This document shows positions 1 to 7,020 of a stretch of DNA of 22,361 nucleotides, in pieces. The stretch covers positions 4,529 through 26,889 of the forward strand of contig DCID01000049.1 of assembly GCA_002315745.1 (NCBI GenBank), written 5' to 3'. Below the pieces are notes generated by a model that saw nothing but the letters and a program-made list of their open reading frames with translations, did no database searches and was not told the DNA's origin. Numbering within the stretch: position 1 is the stretch's first letter; every line of letters starts with the position of its first letter. The position numbers and the translations under genes are program-made. This DNA is from Bacteroidales bacterium UBA1735 (GTDB taxonomy: Bacteria > Bacteroidota > Bacteroidia > Bacteroidales > Paludibacteraceae).

Positions 1-1662
1 CTCTTGGCCGAGAGCGTTGAACTCGCGGTTGTTGGACTTCAAGATCAGTTGACCATTGCGGATAACCTTGTTAGCCTTAACATTCTCAGCATCCACATTG
101 TCAACAGGAGTTTGAGCCATGTAGATAGTGCCGGTTACAGGGATGTCATAGGAGTTAACAGCATCAATGGTCATGCTACCATCAGCATTCACAGTAACGG
201 TACCGCTAACGAGGAACCAGATGTGTGAATAGTCGCTGGTCACGACGTAACTACCAACGAGATAGCCTTCATCTAAATTACCAGCAGAGAATGTACCATC
301 TTCGCCTTCGGATGAGATGTCATATACACCTGCGGCAGGAGCCTCTTCGCCAACAAACTCCAAGTTTACACTTGCGCTATAGGTTGCATTTTCGCCACTA
401 ACAAGGATCACACCATAAGAAGTTGCATATTGATCATCAATCTCGCCATTGGTGAAGTTGTATGACCAAGCGTAGGTTTGTTCATCGTATTGGATGTAGT
501 TTTTAACGACAGCCGCTAAGGAGATGGTAAATTCTACAGCCTCTGTACCCTCTGCATTAACACCTACTAAAGTACCAGTTACCATATAAGTCTCTTCGTC
601 TGCTTGCAACTCTACTTTGATGTTAGCCGTGTGCATGAAATAGGTGAGTGTGTCTGCGCCCTTTGCTTGGATGATAAAGTTGTATGAGCGAGCGTAGATG
701 TCCTCGGTGTCGTATTCGTCTTCCAGTTCTTCAGCACGGAAGGTTAACATAACGACGATATCGGAGTCTCCCCACATACCTTGCCATAAACCATTGTCCG
801 CAATGGCATCTTGGATGATACCATTTTCGAGTTCAATCGTATCTTTTCTCGATGCTTCTGGAAGTACATAGCTCATATCAATGTGATATTGGATACTATC
901 CAGCGTCAGCAGATCACCTACTACGGTATAGTTGTCACCGTCTTCGGCTACGGTTACCAAGCAAGAGAATACATCAGCACCTTTGATCTTACCGCTAACG
1001 ATAGATTGGTTGTAAGTACCTTCTATTTCGGTGGGACCTTGGAAGGCTAAGCTAATCTCACCCTTCATAGAAGAAGCGGTGAATACGCCTAAACCATACT
1101 CCTCTATGTAGGCATCAAAATCACGTGCGTCGAACTCTAAGTCGGTAACGACGATGGTATCGTATTTAGCGATAGCGGGTTTAGCAAAATAGTAACTTAA
1201 GATATAGAGGGTATCACCTTCCCATACTTTGGCATCAATAGTGATGGCTTTCTCATCATCCACTTTTTTGAACCATGCATCATCGTAGGTGATTTGCTTC
1301 CATGCAGCGGTATCTACACCCCAAGAGTAGTCACTTTCCATCTCTAATAGGGTGTATTCTACGCCACTTTCTACGTCCGTACTATCTACGTAGATGTCGA
1401 AACGGAATTGGAACTGATCCGAGCAGTTCAATACATAAAATACATCATTAGAAGTACTGTAGTACATGTTGGAATAGTCCAAGATCTGCAAGTTAATGGT
1501 GTCAGAAGGATCTTCTGCTACGGCATTACGGGTAGCCTTAGTGGACTGTGCAAAAGTAGCGTCTTTTGCTTGTTTTTTTACAACTAACTGCTTCGTAGGA
1601 AGCGTAGCGCTTGCGCCAATAGTCAGTGCAACGGCGCACAAAAGAGTGATAAATTTTTTCAT
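1..1662 (-). CDS. Secreted beta-rich repeat protein with C-terminal tag (3' end cut by window)
   Basis: The minus-strand frame is open from an ATG at 1662 to the window edge (554 codons), with no stop reached. An in-frame ATG six bases upstream (1668) would give MSMKK instead of MKKF. The N-terminus is a signal peptide (MKKFITLLCAVALTIGASA, likely cut before TLP), so the product is exported. The rest is acidic and rich in Thr, Tyr and Val, with repeated blocks of ~100 residues ending in a strand like 'FLVSGTVTV...G'. The block near residues 405-510 (GEIDDQYATSYG ... SGTV) matches a block in the next gene (GEVDDSYAESYG ... SGTV), so the two proteins are paralogous in part. The visible end, from about residue 521, is the tag also found on the next two proteins (NGQLILKSNNREFNALGQ), so only a few residues should be missing. 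No enzymatic motif is seen and function is unknown. Exported status is well supported; surface location is inference. Confidence 0.85.
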   Translation of the reverse strand, partial: MKKFITLLCAVALTIGASATLPTKQLVVKKQAKDATFAQSTKATRNAVAEDPSDTINLQILDYSNMYYSTSNDVFYVLNCSDQFQFRFDIYVDSTDVESGVEYTLLEMESDYSWGVDTAAWKQITYDDAWFKKVDDEKAITIDAKVWEGDTLYILSYYFAKPAIAKYDTIVVTDLEFDARDFDAYIEEYGLGVFTASSMKGEISLAFQGPTEIEGTYNQSIVSGKIKGADVFSCLVTVAEDGDNYTVVGDLLTLDSIQYHIDMSYVLPEASRKDTIELENGIIQDAIADNGLWQGMWGDSDIVVMLTFRAEELEDEYDTEDIYARSYNFIIQAKGADTLTYFMHTANIKVELQADEETYMVTGTLVGVNAEGTEAVEFTISLAAVVKNYIQYDEQTYAWSYNFTNGEIDDQYATSYGVILVSGENATYSASVNLEFVGEEAPAAGVYDISSEGEDGTFSAGNLDEGYLVGSYVVTSDYSHIWFLVSGTVTVNADGSMTIDAVNSYDIPVTGTIYMAQTPVDNVDAENVKANKVIRNGQLILKSNNREFNALGQE

Positions 1663-1753
1663 ACTCATCAAAATTTAATAAAACATAGGACTCTAATTAC
1701 TAAATTAACGTCGTCAGGTGAGTCCATTTACCCTGATTCTGTCAAATTTGGCG

Positions 1754-1785
1754 CAAAAGTAGTATATTTTTTTGACATGTGCAAA
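1754..1785 (-). promoter_or_regulatory. Bacteroidetes-type promoter of the first secreted protein gene
   Basis: On the minus strand TTTG (1785-1782) is followed after 20 nt by TACTTTTG (1761-1754). This matches the -33/-7 consensus TTTG...TAnnTTTG. The expected start of transcription near 1747 gives a leader of about 85 nt before the ATG at 1662. Confidence 0.8.
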
Positions 1786-1849
1786 TAAATGGGGTGTTTT
1801 TATGTGCATTTTGTCAACTTTTTACCAAATTGACATATCGAATTGACAT
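1772..1849. repeat. Three TTGACAT motifs around the promoter (possible operator)
   Basis: TTGACAT occurs at 1772-1778, 1830-1836 and 1843-1849. The first and third continue into TGCAAA (TTGACATGTGCAAA and TTGACATTTGCAAA). Related TTGACA-like words in the other orientation lie at 1811-1817 and near 1740. Clustering around the -33 box could mark a regulator site, but the sequence is AT-rich and chance is not excluded. Confidence 0.3.
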
Positions 1850-1855
1850 TTGCAA

Positions 1856-1886
1856 ACAAAAAGGACAGCCGAATTCGGCTGTCCTT
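1856..1886 (-). terminator. Intrinsic terminator after the second secreted protein gene
   Basis: A perfect palindrome at 1861-1886 (13-bp arms, AAGGACAGCCGAA and its complement) starts 22 bases beyond the stop codon at 1909. It is followed on the minus strand by a run of T. This is a Rho-independent terminator for the gene at 1909-3270; it separates that gene from the promoter of the next one. Confidence 0.85.
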
Positions 1887-1908
1887 AATGACTATGCGTA
1901 ATCAGCGA

Positions 1909-3270
1909 TTACAGGATACGTTGACCAATAACGTTGAATTTCTCGTTGTTGCGGATGATCACAACTTGATTATTCTCTACGCGTTTATTGATAACCTTCT
2001 CGCTATTGATTTGTTCAGTGCCAGTAGTTACGATGGTGTACTCTGCATTAATGGTGCTACCATAGTACGTGGTTCCAGCGAGGGTAACCTTCTTACCTTC
2101 TTCGGTGGTTTCAATCTTAACAGTACCGCTTACGAGGTAATAGTATTCCTCTTCGGTTTCGTAGTACGAAGCCACAGGCATGCCATAATTGCTGTAGTAG
2201 TAGCCTGCATCGAAGAAGCCATAGGTTTGTATGAGGGCGTCCTCCTCGTCATATTCAGCTGCCTCAATAGTATAGGTGCCATCTTCCAATTCAGTAGCCT
2301 CAGCTGGGAGGTAATACTCTAATTGAATTTGACCCTCTGCGGTGGTTAGGTAAATGTCAATTATACCATAGGATTCAGCATAAGAATCGTCCACTTCGCC
2401 TGCGGTAATATCGAGGTTGAGTGTTGTTTTCTCTTCGGGCTCGTATGCATACTCGGCATTGAAGTATTCGCCATCGAGGGTAACATCCACGCCATACACT
2501 TCTTCGCCGTCCGTGAACCAACCTTTGATCGTGTAATTGTCTTTACCATTGTCGGTAATGGTTATTTCGCCATCCGTGAACTCGAGGTAGTCCTCATCTT
2601 CGCTGCCATATACATAGTAACTATATTCTGTCAATGTTCCCTCTTTTACACTATAAGTGCCTGTGTAAACCTTCTCTTCTTCGGTAAGGATGTCGAAAGC
2701 GATCATAGGAAGATAGTTCTCATCCTCCGAGTTGTACAGCAAGAAGGTGTAGTCGTAAGCGCCTTCTTCCGAGTAGGAGGGATAGAAGTCTATCTCCAAT
2801 CCGTCTACATCTTCAATCATAGTGGTATCACCACCTTCGCCACCGCCGTTAATAACCAACTTGTAGATAGCGCGTTGCCCTGTTGCTCCTAATGTAAATA
2901 CAACCTCTTTTAATGCATCACCAGTCCAATTATCGATAACTTTATTATCAGAACTTGTGGAAGAGCCGCCACTAACCAAGGTGCCAGCACTAGCAGTTAA
3001 GCTTGCGTATGCCTTAGCGCCCTTGCTAAAAGTGATTGCAGCAGATCCGATGGAGTCACCCGTAATGGTGATGGTGTTGTTGGCGTACAAACGCAGTTGT
3101 GAGCTGCTACTAACCCATGCTGGAGAATTTTGTCCAGTTCCTTTTGCTAATTTAACGGTAATACCATCTTTGGTTTGTGCGGTGTCTGTTGCAGCCGAGA
3201 AGGTGAAAGTCGTTGCCGACATCGAAACGGCTAATAATGCAGCCGATACGAGAGTAAATAATTTTTTCAT
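1909..3270 (-). CDS. Secreted acidic beta-rich protein with C-terminal tag
   Basis: 453 residues. The signal peptide is MKKLFTLVSAALLAVSMSA, cut before TTF. Residues ~20-140 form a Ser/Thr/Gly-rich beta domain of the kind often seen in Bacteroidales exported proteins (strands around ITFSKGAKAYASL and the W-T-G-D...VVFTLG segment), perhaps a carbohydrate-binding-like fold, but this is a guess. Residues ~150-415 hold two very acidic, Tyr-rich repeats with the pattern DGEITI/SGTVKI, a glycine turn, then G...Y. The second is homologous to the block near residues 405-510 of the neighbouring protein. The last ~35 residues carry the shared tag (VENNQVVIIRNNEKFNVIGQ). It lies between two terminators, so it is probably a separate transcription unit, though no consensus promoter was found in the 109-bp gap upstream. 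Function unknown. Confidence 0.9.
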   Translation of the reverse strand: MKKLFTLVSAALLAVSMSATTFTFSAATDTAQTKDGITVKLAKGTGQNSPAWVSSSSQLRLYANNTITITGDSIGSAAITFSKGAKAYASLTASAGTLVSGGSSTSSDNKVIDNWTGDALKEVVFTLGATGQRAIYKLVINGGGEGGDTTMIEDVDGLEIDFYPSYSEEGAYDYTFLLYNSEDENYLPMIAFDILTEEEKVYTGTYSVKEGTLTEYSYYVYGSEDEDYLEFTDGEITITDNGKDNYTIKGWFTDGEEVYGVDVTLDGEYFNAEYAYEPEEKTTLNLDITAGEVDDSYAESYGIIDIYLTTAEGQIQLEYYLPAEATELEDGTYTIEAAEYDEEDALIQTYGFFDAGYYYSNYGMPVASYYETEEEYYYLVSGTVKIETTEEGKKVTLAGTTYYGSTINAEYTIVTTGTEQINSEKVINKRVENNQVVIIRNNEKFNVIGQRIL

Positions 3271-3323
3271 TGTTGTGAAAAATAATAAATAGGTTAATAA
3301 ATATAAATAGGATTATCTATTAC

Positions 3324-3355
3324 CCAAAAAGGGCTCCCGAAGGAGCTCCTTTTGG
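3324..3355 (-). terminator. Intrinsic terminator with UUCG loop after the third secreted protein gene
   Basis: On the minus strand the stem is GGAGCTCC, the loop TTCG and the return arm GGAGCCC, followed by TTTTT, with A residues before the stem that extend the pairing. The C(UUCG)G tetraloop is exceptionally stable. The hairpin begins about 25 bases after the stop codon at 3380. Confidence 0.88.
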
Positions 3356-3379
3356 TATAATCAGAGGTGATGTTATTGC

Positions 3380-4072
3380 TTATTCAACTACTGCACCCAC
3401 GGTGTTATATTTTACACCATTGCGGATGATAACGATCTGACCATTCTCGACCATCTTGGTAGCCTTAACGTTCTCAAATACGTTATCTACAGCGGTAGGA
3501 GCGTCAATGCGGAGAGATGTGATAAAGACAGCACCAGCAGTTGCAATAATCTTATTGATAAAGAGTTTGTCAATGGTGCCAGCGTTCATAGGCACTTCAA
3601 CTTTTACAGTGCTAAGAGTTTCAGTTGCGCTTTTAAGGGCTGGAACAACCAGTTTTTTACCATCTTGGATAATCTCTATGTATTTATGGATACTGTCAGG
3701 GATAACTTTGCTATCACTGCATATATCAAAAATCAACTTCGCATCTGCACCCACTACTGCGTTTACACCATAAAGTTGCAAATAGGCATCATTATTAGCA
3801 CCCTTGTTTGCTGTATAGTAAAAACCGATAGTGTTTTCGGATGCTCCATTTATTTTCTTGTTACGAACAGAACAGCTATAACTATTAACTGAATCATAGT
3901 CCATAGCAAAATTGCCAGCCTCATACCATTGGTTTGCGTATGGCCATTGGCCACCAAAGTCGTCTTTGTTGATATACGTACCATTACGGTCTAAGGATTC
4001 AGACCAAATCACATCAGCACTTGCTGTAATGGCGAGCAACAAGACTGCTACAAAAGTAAATAATTTCTTCAT
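3380..4072 (-). CDS. Small secreted protein with C-terminal tag
   Basis: 230 residues. Signal peptide MKKLFTFVAVLLLAITASA, cut before DVI. The mature part has a W/Y-rich start (GGQWPYANQWYEAGNF) and then alternating strands (LIFDICSD, YIEIIQDGKK, VFITSLRID), consistent with a single jelly-roll or lectin-like domain; no family could be named with confidence. Residues 195-230 are the same C-terminal module as in the two genes downstream (NVKATKMVENGQIVIIRNGVKYNTVG). It has its own promoter and terminator. No catalytic motif is visible. Exported adhesin, glycan binder or cell-surface protein are all possible; the role is unknown. Confidence 0.9.
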   Translation of the reverse strand: MKKLFTFVAVLLLAITASADVIWSESLDRNGTYINKDDFGGQWPYANQWYEAGNFAMDYDSVNSYSCSVRNKKINGASENTIGFYYTANKGANNDAYLQLYGVNAVVGADAKLIFDICSDSKVIPDSIHKYIEIIQDGKKLVVPALKSATETLSTVKVEVPMNAGTIDKLFINKIIATAGAVFITSLRIDAPTAVDNVFENVKATKMVENGQIVIIRNGVKYNTVGAVVE

Positions 4073-4146
4073 GATAAATAAAAAATTAATTGTTAGTAAA
4101 AATTGGTTTATATAACGCTTACGCGCTACTTCTTTAAAATCGAGTG

Positions 4147-4178
4147 CAAAGGTAGTGAATTTTTCTTAAAGTACCAAA
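4147..4178 (-). promoter_or_regulatory. Bacteroidetes-type promoter of the third secreted protein gene
   Basis: On the minus strand TTTG (4178-4175), a 20-nt spacer and TACCTTTG (4154-4147) match the phylum's promoter consensus. Transcription would begin near 4140, giving a leader of ~68 nt. Apart from this promoter, the 214 bp between 4073 and 4286 show no clear hairpin or gene. Confidence 0.8.
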
Positions 4179-4286
4179 AAAAAGTGCATTTTGCAAGCAA
4201 TTTGGGCTGTTTTTTGGGTGTAAAAGCCTTATTTTGGTTAAAAAATGACTTGTGTTTGCCTATTTTTGGGTCAAAATGTACAAAAA

Positions 4287-4784
4287 TTACCGAATTTTGA
4301 ACCAATTGTGGGCAATTTTGGCACTTTTTGTTGCAAAATAGACTAAAAGTAGGGGAATCCAGCCCCAAAGAAGGTATGGACAGAAGAAGCATGCCCACCT
4401 ATTTCGACACCAACCAAGGGTGATAAAGAGAACGGCATAGATGGCAACCGTAGCACAACCTAAGAGGAAAGCGAGCACGTCTTTGAACTGAACCGTGTAG
4501 TAGGAGGCTATCCTCCACCCAATGAGGGGGGTGAGTAGGATCACGGTGGGAATCCAGTAGGAAGCAATACCTATCACCAATGCTGCGATAAACGACTCTT
4601 TGGCACAAGTAGCATGCCGTGCAACGGCACGTTGATAAAGAGGTGTGATCAAGAATAGCCCTAACGCTCCTTCCCAACGGGGATTGGGACTGAAGCGGTA
4701 GAAGCAATATATGCCCACGGCTGCCAATAACCAGATGGCTATTGGTAGCGTGGTGCGTAATATTTGCCGCGTGCGGTAGGTCAT
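4287..4784 (-). CDS. Small integral membrane protein of unknown function
   Basis: 165 residues with about four hydrophobic spans: residues ~12-29 (TTLPIAIWLLAAVGIYCF), ~66-86 (FIAALVIGIASYWIPTVILL), ~103-124 (VLAFLLGCATVAIYAVLFITLG) and ~134-150 (YLLWGWIPLLLVYFA). Short loops are rich in Arg and Cys/Trp (GWCRNRWACFFCPY). No family was recognised. It is the last gene of the long minus-strand run, 45 bp after the M3 peptidase gene. That gap holds a hairpin and CTCTAAACT repeats. An inner-membrane location is supported; a link to the peptidase is not. Confidence 0.7.
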   Translation of the reverse strand: MTYRTRQILRTTLPIAIWLLAAVGIYCFYRFSPNPRWEGALGLFLITPLYQRAVARHATCAKESFIAALVIGIASYWIPTVILLTPLIGWRIASYYTVQFKDVLAFLLGCATVAIYAVLFITLGWCRNRWACFFCPYLLWGWIPLLLVYFATKSAKIAHNWFKIR

Positions 4785-4830
4785 AGTTTAGAGGACGGCA
4801 TCCGATATCGGCTGCCTACAGTTTAGAGTT
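4785..4830 (-). repeat. Hairpin flanked by CTCTAAACT direct repeats
   Basis: Between the M3 peptidase stop and the membrane protein start, the minus strand reads CTCTAAACT twice in tandem, then a near-perfect palindrome (GGCAGCCGATATCGGATGCC, 4797-4816), then CTCTAAACT again. The stop codon of the peptidase lies at the edge of the first repeat. It may be a weak processing or attenuation hairpin, or a small dispersed repeat. Confidence 0.5.
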
Positions 4831-6983
4831 TAGAGGCCTTGTCTTTTTAAGAGGTACTTGGGATCGGCGGGTTTACCACGGAACTCGAGGTAGAGTTCCT
4901 GCGCATCGCGGGTGCCACCCTGTTCGAGCAAGTGAAGGAAACGGGCTGCGACCTCGTGGTTGAGGATATCACCTGTCTCTTGGAAGGCGGCAAAAGCGTC
5001 GGCATCTAAGACGGCAGCCCATGTGTAGGAATAGTAACCTGCTTCGTAACCAGTCGTGAAGATATGGTTGTAGAACGTCGAGCGATAGCGGGTGATGATC
5101 TCGGGGATCATGTGCATCTTCGCCATGGAGGCTGCCTCAAAGGCGTTGACATCGATCGTGTCGGCATTGGTCAGTTTGTGATAATCCATATCTAAGATAG
5201 AAGCAGCGAGTTTTTCTGTCTCGACGAAACCTTGGTTGAACTTCTTAGCGTTATTGATCTTAGCAATGAGTTCGTCTGGCATAACCTCGCCTGTCTGATA
5301 ATGGAAGGCATAGGTCTTCATGATAGCAGGTTCGTAGCAGTAGTTCTCCATGAACTGCGAAGGCAGCTCGACGAAGTCGCGAGGCGTGTTTATGCCCGCG
5401 AGATGACGATAGTGCGCTTGCGAGAGCAAACCGTGCAGCGCGTGACCGAACTCATGGAAGAGGGTCTCTACATCATCCATAGAGAGGAGTGATGGATTAC
5501 CGGCAGTCGGTTTGTTGAAGTTACCGACATTGATGATCACAGGCCGATGATCAAGAGATGTACGATTTACGGATGTACGATTTACGATTTCTTCTTCTGA
5601 TACTTCTTCTTTCCATTGGTTGAGGATATTGTTCATCCATGCGCCTGGGCGTTTGCCAGCGCGGGGGAAATAGTCGGTGTAAAGGATACCTACGAGTGAG
5701 CCGTCGGCATAAGTGACTTTGAAGACTTCTACATCCTTATTATACACAGGCATATCGGTCAATGGCTCGAAGTTAATACCATAGAGGTTGTGAGCCAATA
5801 AGAAAGCACCTTTACGTACATTACTTAACTCGAAGTAAGGCTTAACCTCTTCTTCGTCTAAGTCATATTTCTCTTTGCGCAGTTTCTCGGCGTAGTACCA
5901 CCAATCCCAGGGTTGCAGCGAGCTGCAACCTGATGTACGATTTACGATTGTATCTTTGTCCATCATGGCTTGGAGGGCTTTGGCTTCACGTTTAGCAGCA
6001 GCAAGAGAGGGCTTCCATACGGATTGGAGGAAGGCATCCACGGTTTGGTGATCTTTCGCCATGCAGTCGGCTAAGATATAGTCGGCTGGGCAGTCGTAAC
6101 CAAAGAGTTGCGCTTTTTCGATACGCAGACGCATCGTTTTATTAATGATGGCTTTGTTGTCGTATTCGTTATCGCGATTACCACGGATGGTATAGTCCAT
6201 GAGCAGTTGTTGACGCAGTTCGCGGTTGTCGCAATATTGCAGCACTGGGGTAAACGAGGTGCGCTTAGGCGTGAACAGCCAAGCATCGGGGCGACCTGCT
6301 GCGATAGCCTCTTCTTTGGCAGCTGCTTTGGCGGACTCAGGCAGACCAGATAGTTGTGCCTCGTCCGTGATGAAACGTTGGAGGTCTGGAGAGTTGGTCT
6401 CGGCAACCACGTTCTGCCCAAACTGAAGGGAGAGCATCGCCAGTTCCTGATTGATAGCTTTGAGGCGCTCTTTCTTGTCGGCAGGCAGGTTGGCGCCGTT
6501 GTTAGCGAACTGTTTATAGGTCTCGGAGAGCAGACGCAGTTGCTCGGGAGTCAGGTCGAGACTGTCCCGTTGCTCATAGACGGTACGGATACGGGCAAAG
6601 AGGCCTTCGTTAAGAAGCACGTTGTTCTCGTGCTCGGAGAGAAGAGGCATGATCTCATTAGCGAGGTTATCCATCTTGTCCGAACCATCGGCTTCGAGTA
6701 CATTGAAGAAGACACCACTGACGCGCTCAAGGAGCATACCGGCGCGATCGAGTGCCACGAGGGTGTTCTCGAACGTGGGAGCTTCGGGGTTATTGACGAT
6801 AGCATCAATGTCTGCTTGGTCTTGGCGGATAGCCTCTTTAAAGGCGGGCATATAATGCTCGAGTTTGACTTGATCAAACGCAGGTACACCATAAGGGGTG
6901 TTGGGCTGATCGATAAGGGGATTGGTCTTGTTACAAGCCATAAGAGTTAGGCACGTGAGTGCTGCAAATAATACTTTCTTCAT
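4830..6983 (-). CDS. dcp: M3 family metallopeptidase lipoprotein (Dcp-like peptidyl-dipeptidase)
   Basis: 717 residues, close to the family's usual ~680-700. The N-terminus is a lipoprotein signal with lipobox LMAC (Cys17), so the enzyme is probably anchored facing the periplasm. The zinc site is HEFGH at 510-514 with the third ligand Glu539 in DFVELPSQ, as in E. coli Dcp. The downstream GYEAGYYSY segment is the family's substrate-binding Tyr region. It should release dipeptides from peptide C-termini or trim oligopeptides. Two loops carry the VNRTS repeat: residues 347-351, next to a perfect palindrome, and 467-476 as VNRTSVNRTS just before PVIINVGNF. By memory of the family both are non-conserved loops, so activity should survive. 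The start at 6983 is fixed by the signal peptide. The gene lies 37 bp after the AsmA-like gene in one run. The M3 family is certain; Dcp versus oligopeptidase A type is likely but not proven. Confidence 0.95.
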   Translation of the reverse strand: MKKVLFAALTCLTLMACNKTNPLIDQPNTPYGVPAFDQVKLEHYMPAFKEAIRQDQADIDAIVNNPEAPTFENTLVALDRAGMLLERVSGVFFNVLEADGSDKMDNLANEIMPLLSEHENNVLLNEGLFARIRTVYEQRDSLDLTPEQLRLLSETYKQFANNGANLPADKKERLKAINQELAMLSLQFGQNVVAETNSPDLQRFITDEAQLSGLPESAKAAAKEEAIAAGRPDAWLFTPKRTSFTPVLQYCDNRELRQQLLMDYTIRGNRDNEYDNKAIINKTMRLRIEKAQLFGYDCPADYILADCMAKDHQTVDAFLQSVWKPSLAAAKREAKALQAMMDKDTIVNRTSGCSSLQPWDWWYYAEKLRKEKYDLDEEEVKPYFELSNVRKGAFLLAHNLYGINFEPLTDMPVYNKDVEVFKVTYADGSLVGILYTDYFPRAGKRPGAWMNNILNQWKEEVSEEEIVNRTSVNRTSLDHRPVIINVGNFNKPTAGNPSLLSMDDVETLFHEFGHALHGLLSQAHYRHLAGINTPRDFVELPSQFMENYCYEPAIMKTYAFHYQTGEVMPDELIAKINNAKKFNQGFVETEKLAASILDMDYHKLTNADTIDVNAFEAASMAKMHMIPEIITRYRSTFYNHIFTTGYEAGYYSYTWAAVLDADAFAAFQETGDILNHEVAARFLHLLEQGGTRDAQELYLEFRGKPADPKYLLKRQGL
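5557..5586 (-). repeat. VNRTS repeat, two tandem units inside the M3 peptidase gene
   Basis: Two perfect tandem copies of the 15-bp unit GATGTACGATTTACG (plus strand) at 5557-5571 and 5572-5586. The coding strand reads GTAAATCGTACATCC, translated VNRTS twice. It lies in a hydrophilic loop (EEEIVNRTSVNRTSLDHR) before the conserved NVGNF strand. The same unit recurs at 5932, 7850 and 17468. Confidence 0.9.
5911..5946 (-). repeat. Single VNRTS unit joined to a perfect 9-bp-arm palindrome inside the M3 peptidase gene
   Basis: One VNRTS unit at 5932-5946 is followed on the coding strand, after one base, by GGTTGCAGCTCGCTGCAACC (5911-5930), a perfect inverted repeat with 9-bp arms and a 2-nt centre. 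Together they encode IVNRTSGCSSLQ just before the conserved PWDWWYYAEK motif, where relatives known to me have a shorter GNFKL-like stretch. Confidence 0.8.
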
Positions 6984-6992
6984 ATTGGTAGG

Positions 6993-7013
6993 ATGTTAGG
7001 ACAATGTTAGGAC
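6993..7013. repeat. Tandem 11-bp-period repeat between asmA-like and M3 peptidase genes
   Basis: ATGTTAGGAC occurs twice, one base apart, within the 37-bp gap (minus strand GTCCTAACAT twice). It fills most of the spacer just upstream of the peptidase start. It resembles the CTCTAAACT repeat after the same gene only in general style. Function unknown. Confidence 0.6.
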
Positions 7014-7020
7014 TTTTCTA

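Noticed and set aside
1..4072. Full type IX secretion sorting domain on the secreted proteins
   Set aside because: Only a part resembling its middle is present; the N-terminal P-N-P region and the closing strands are missing, so the assignment is left open.
5557..5586. NRT within VNRTS as an N-glycosylation sequon
   Set aside because: One host protein probably has the segment in the cytosol, the bacterial D/E-x-N-x-S/T form is not met (position -2 is I or T), and Bacteroidetes use a different O-glycosylation motif.
6354..6950. 198-codon open frame on the plus strand opposite the M3 peptidase
   Set aside because: It is antisense to well-conserved coding sequence and shows no recognisable domain or promoter.
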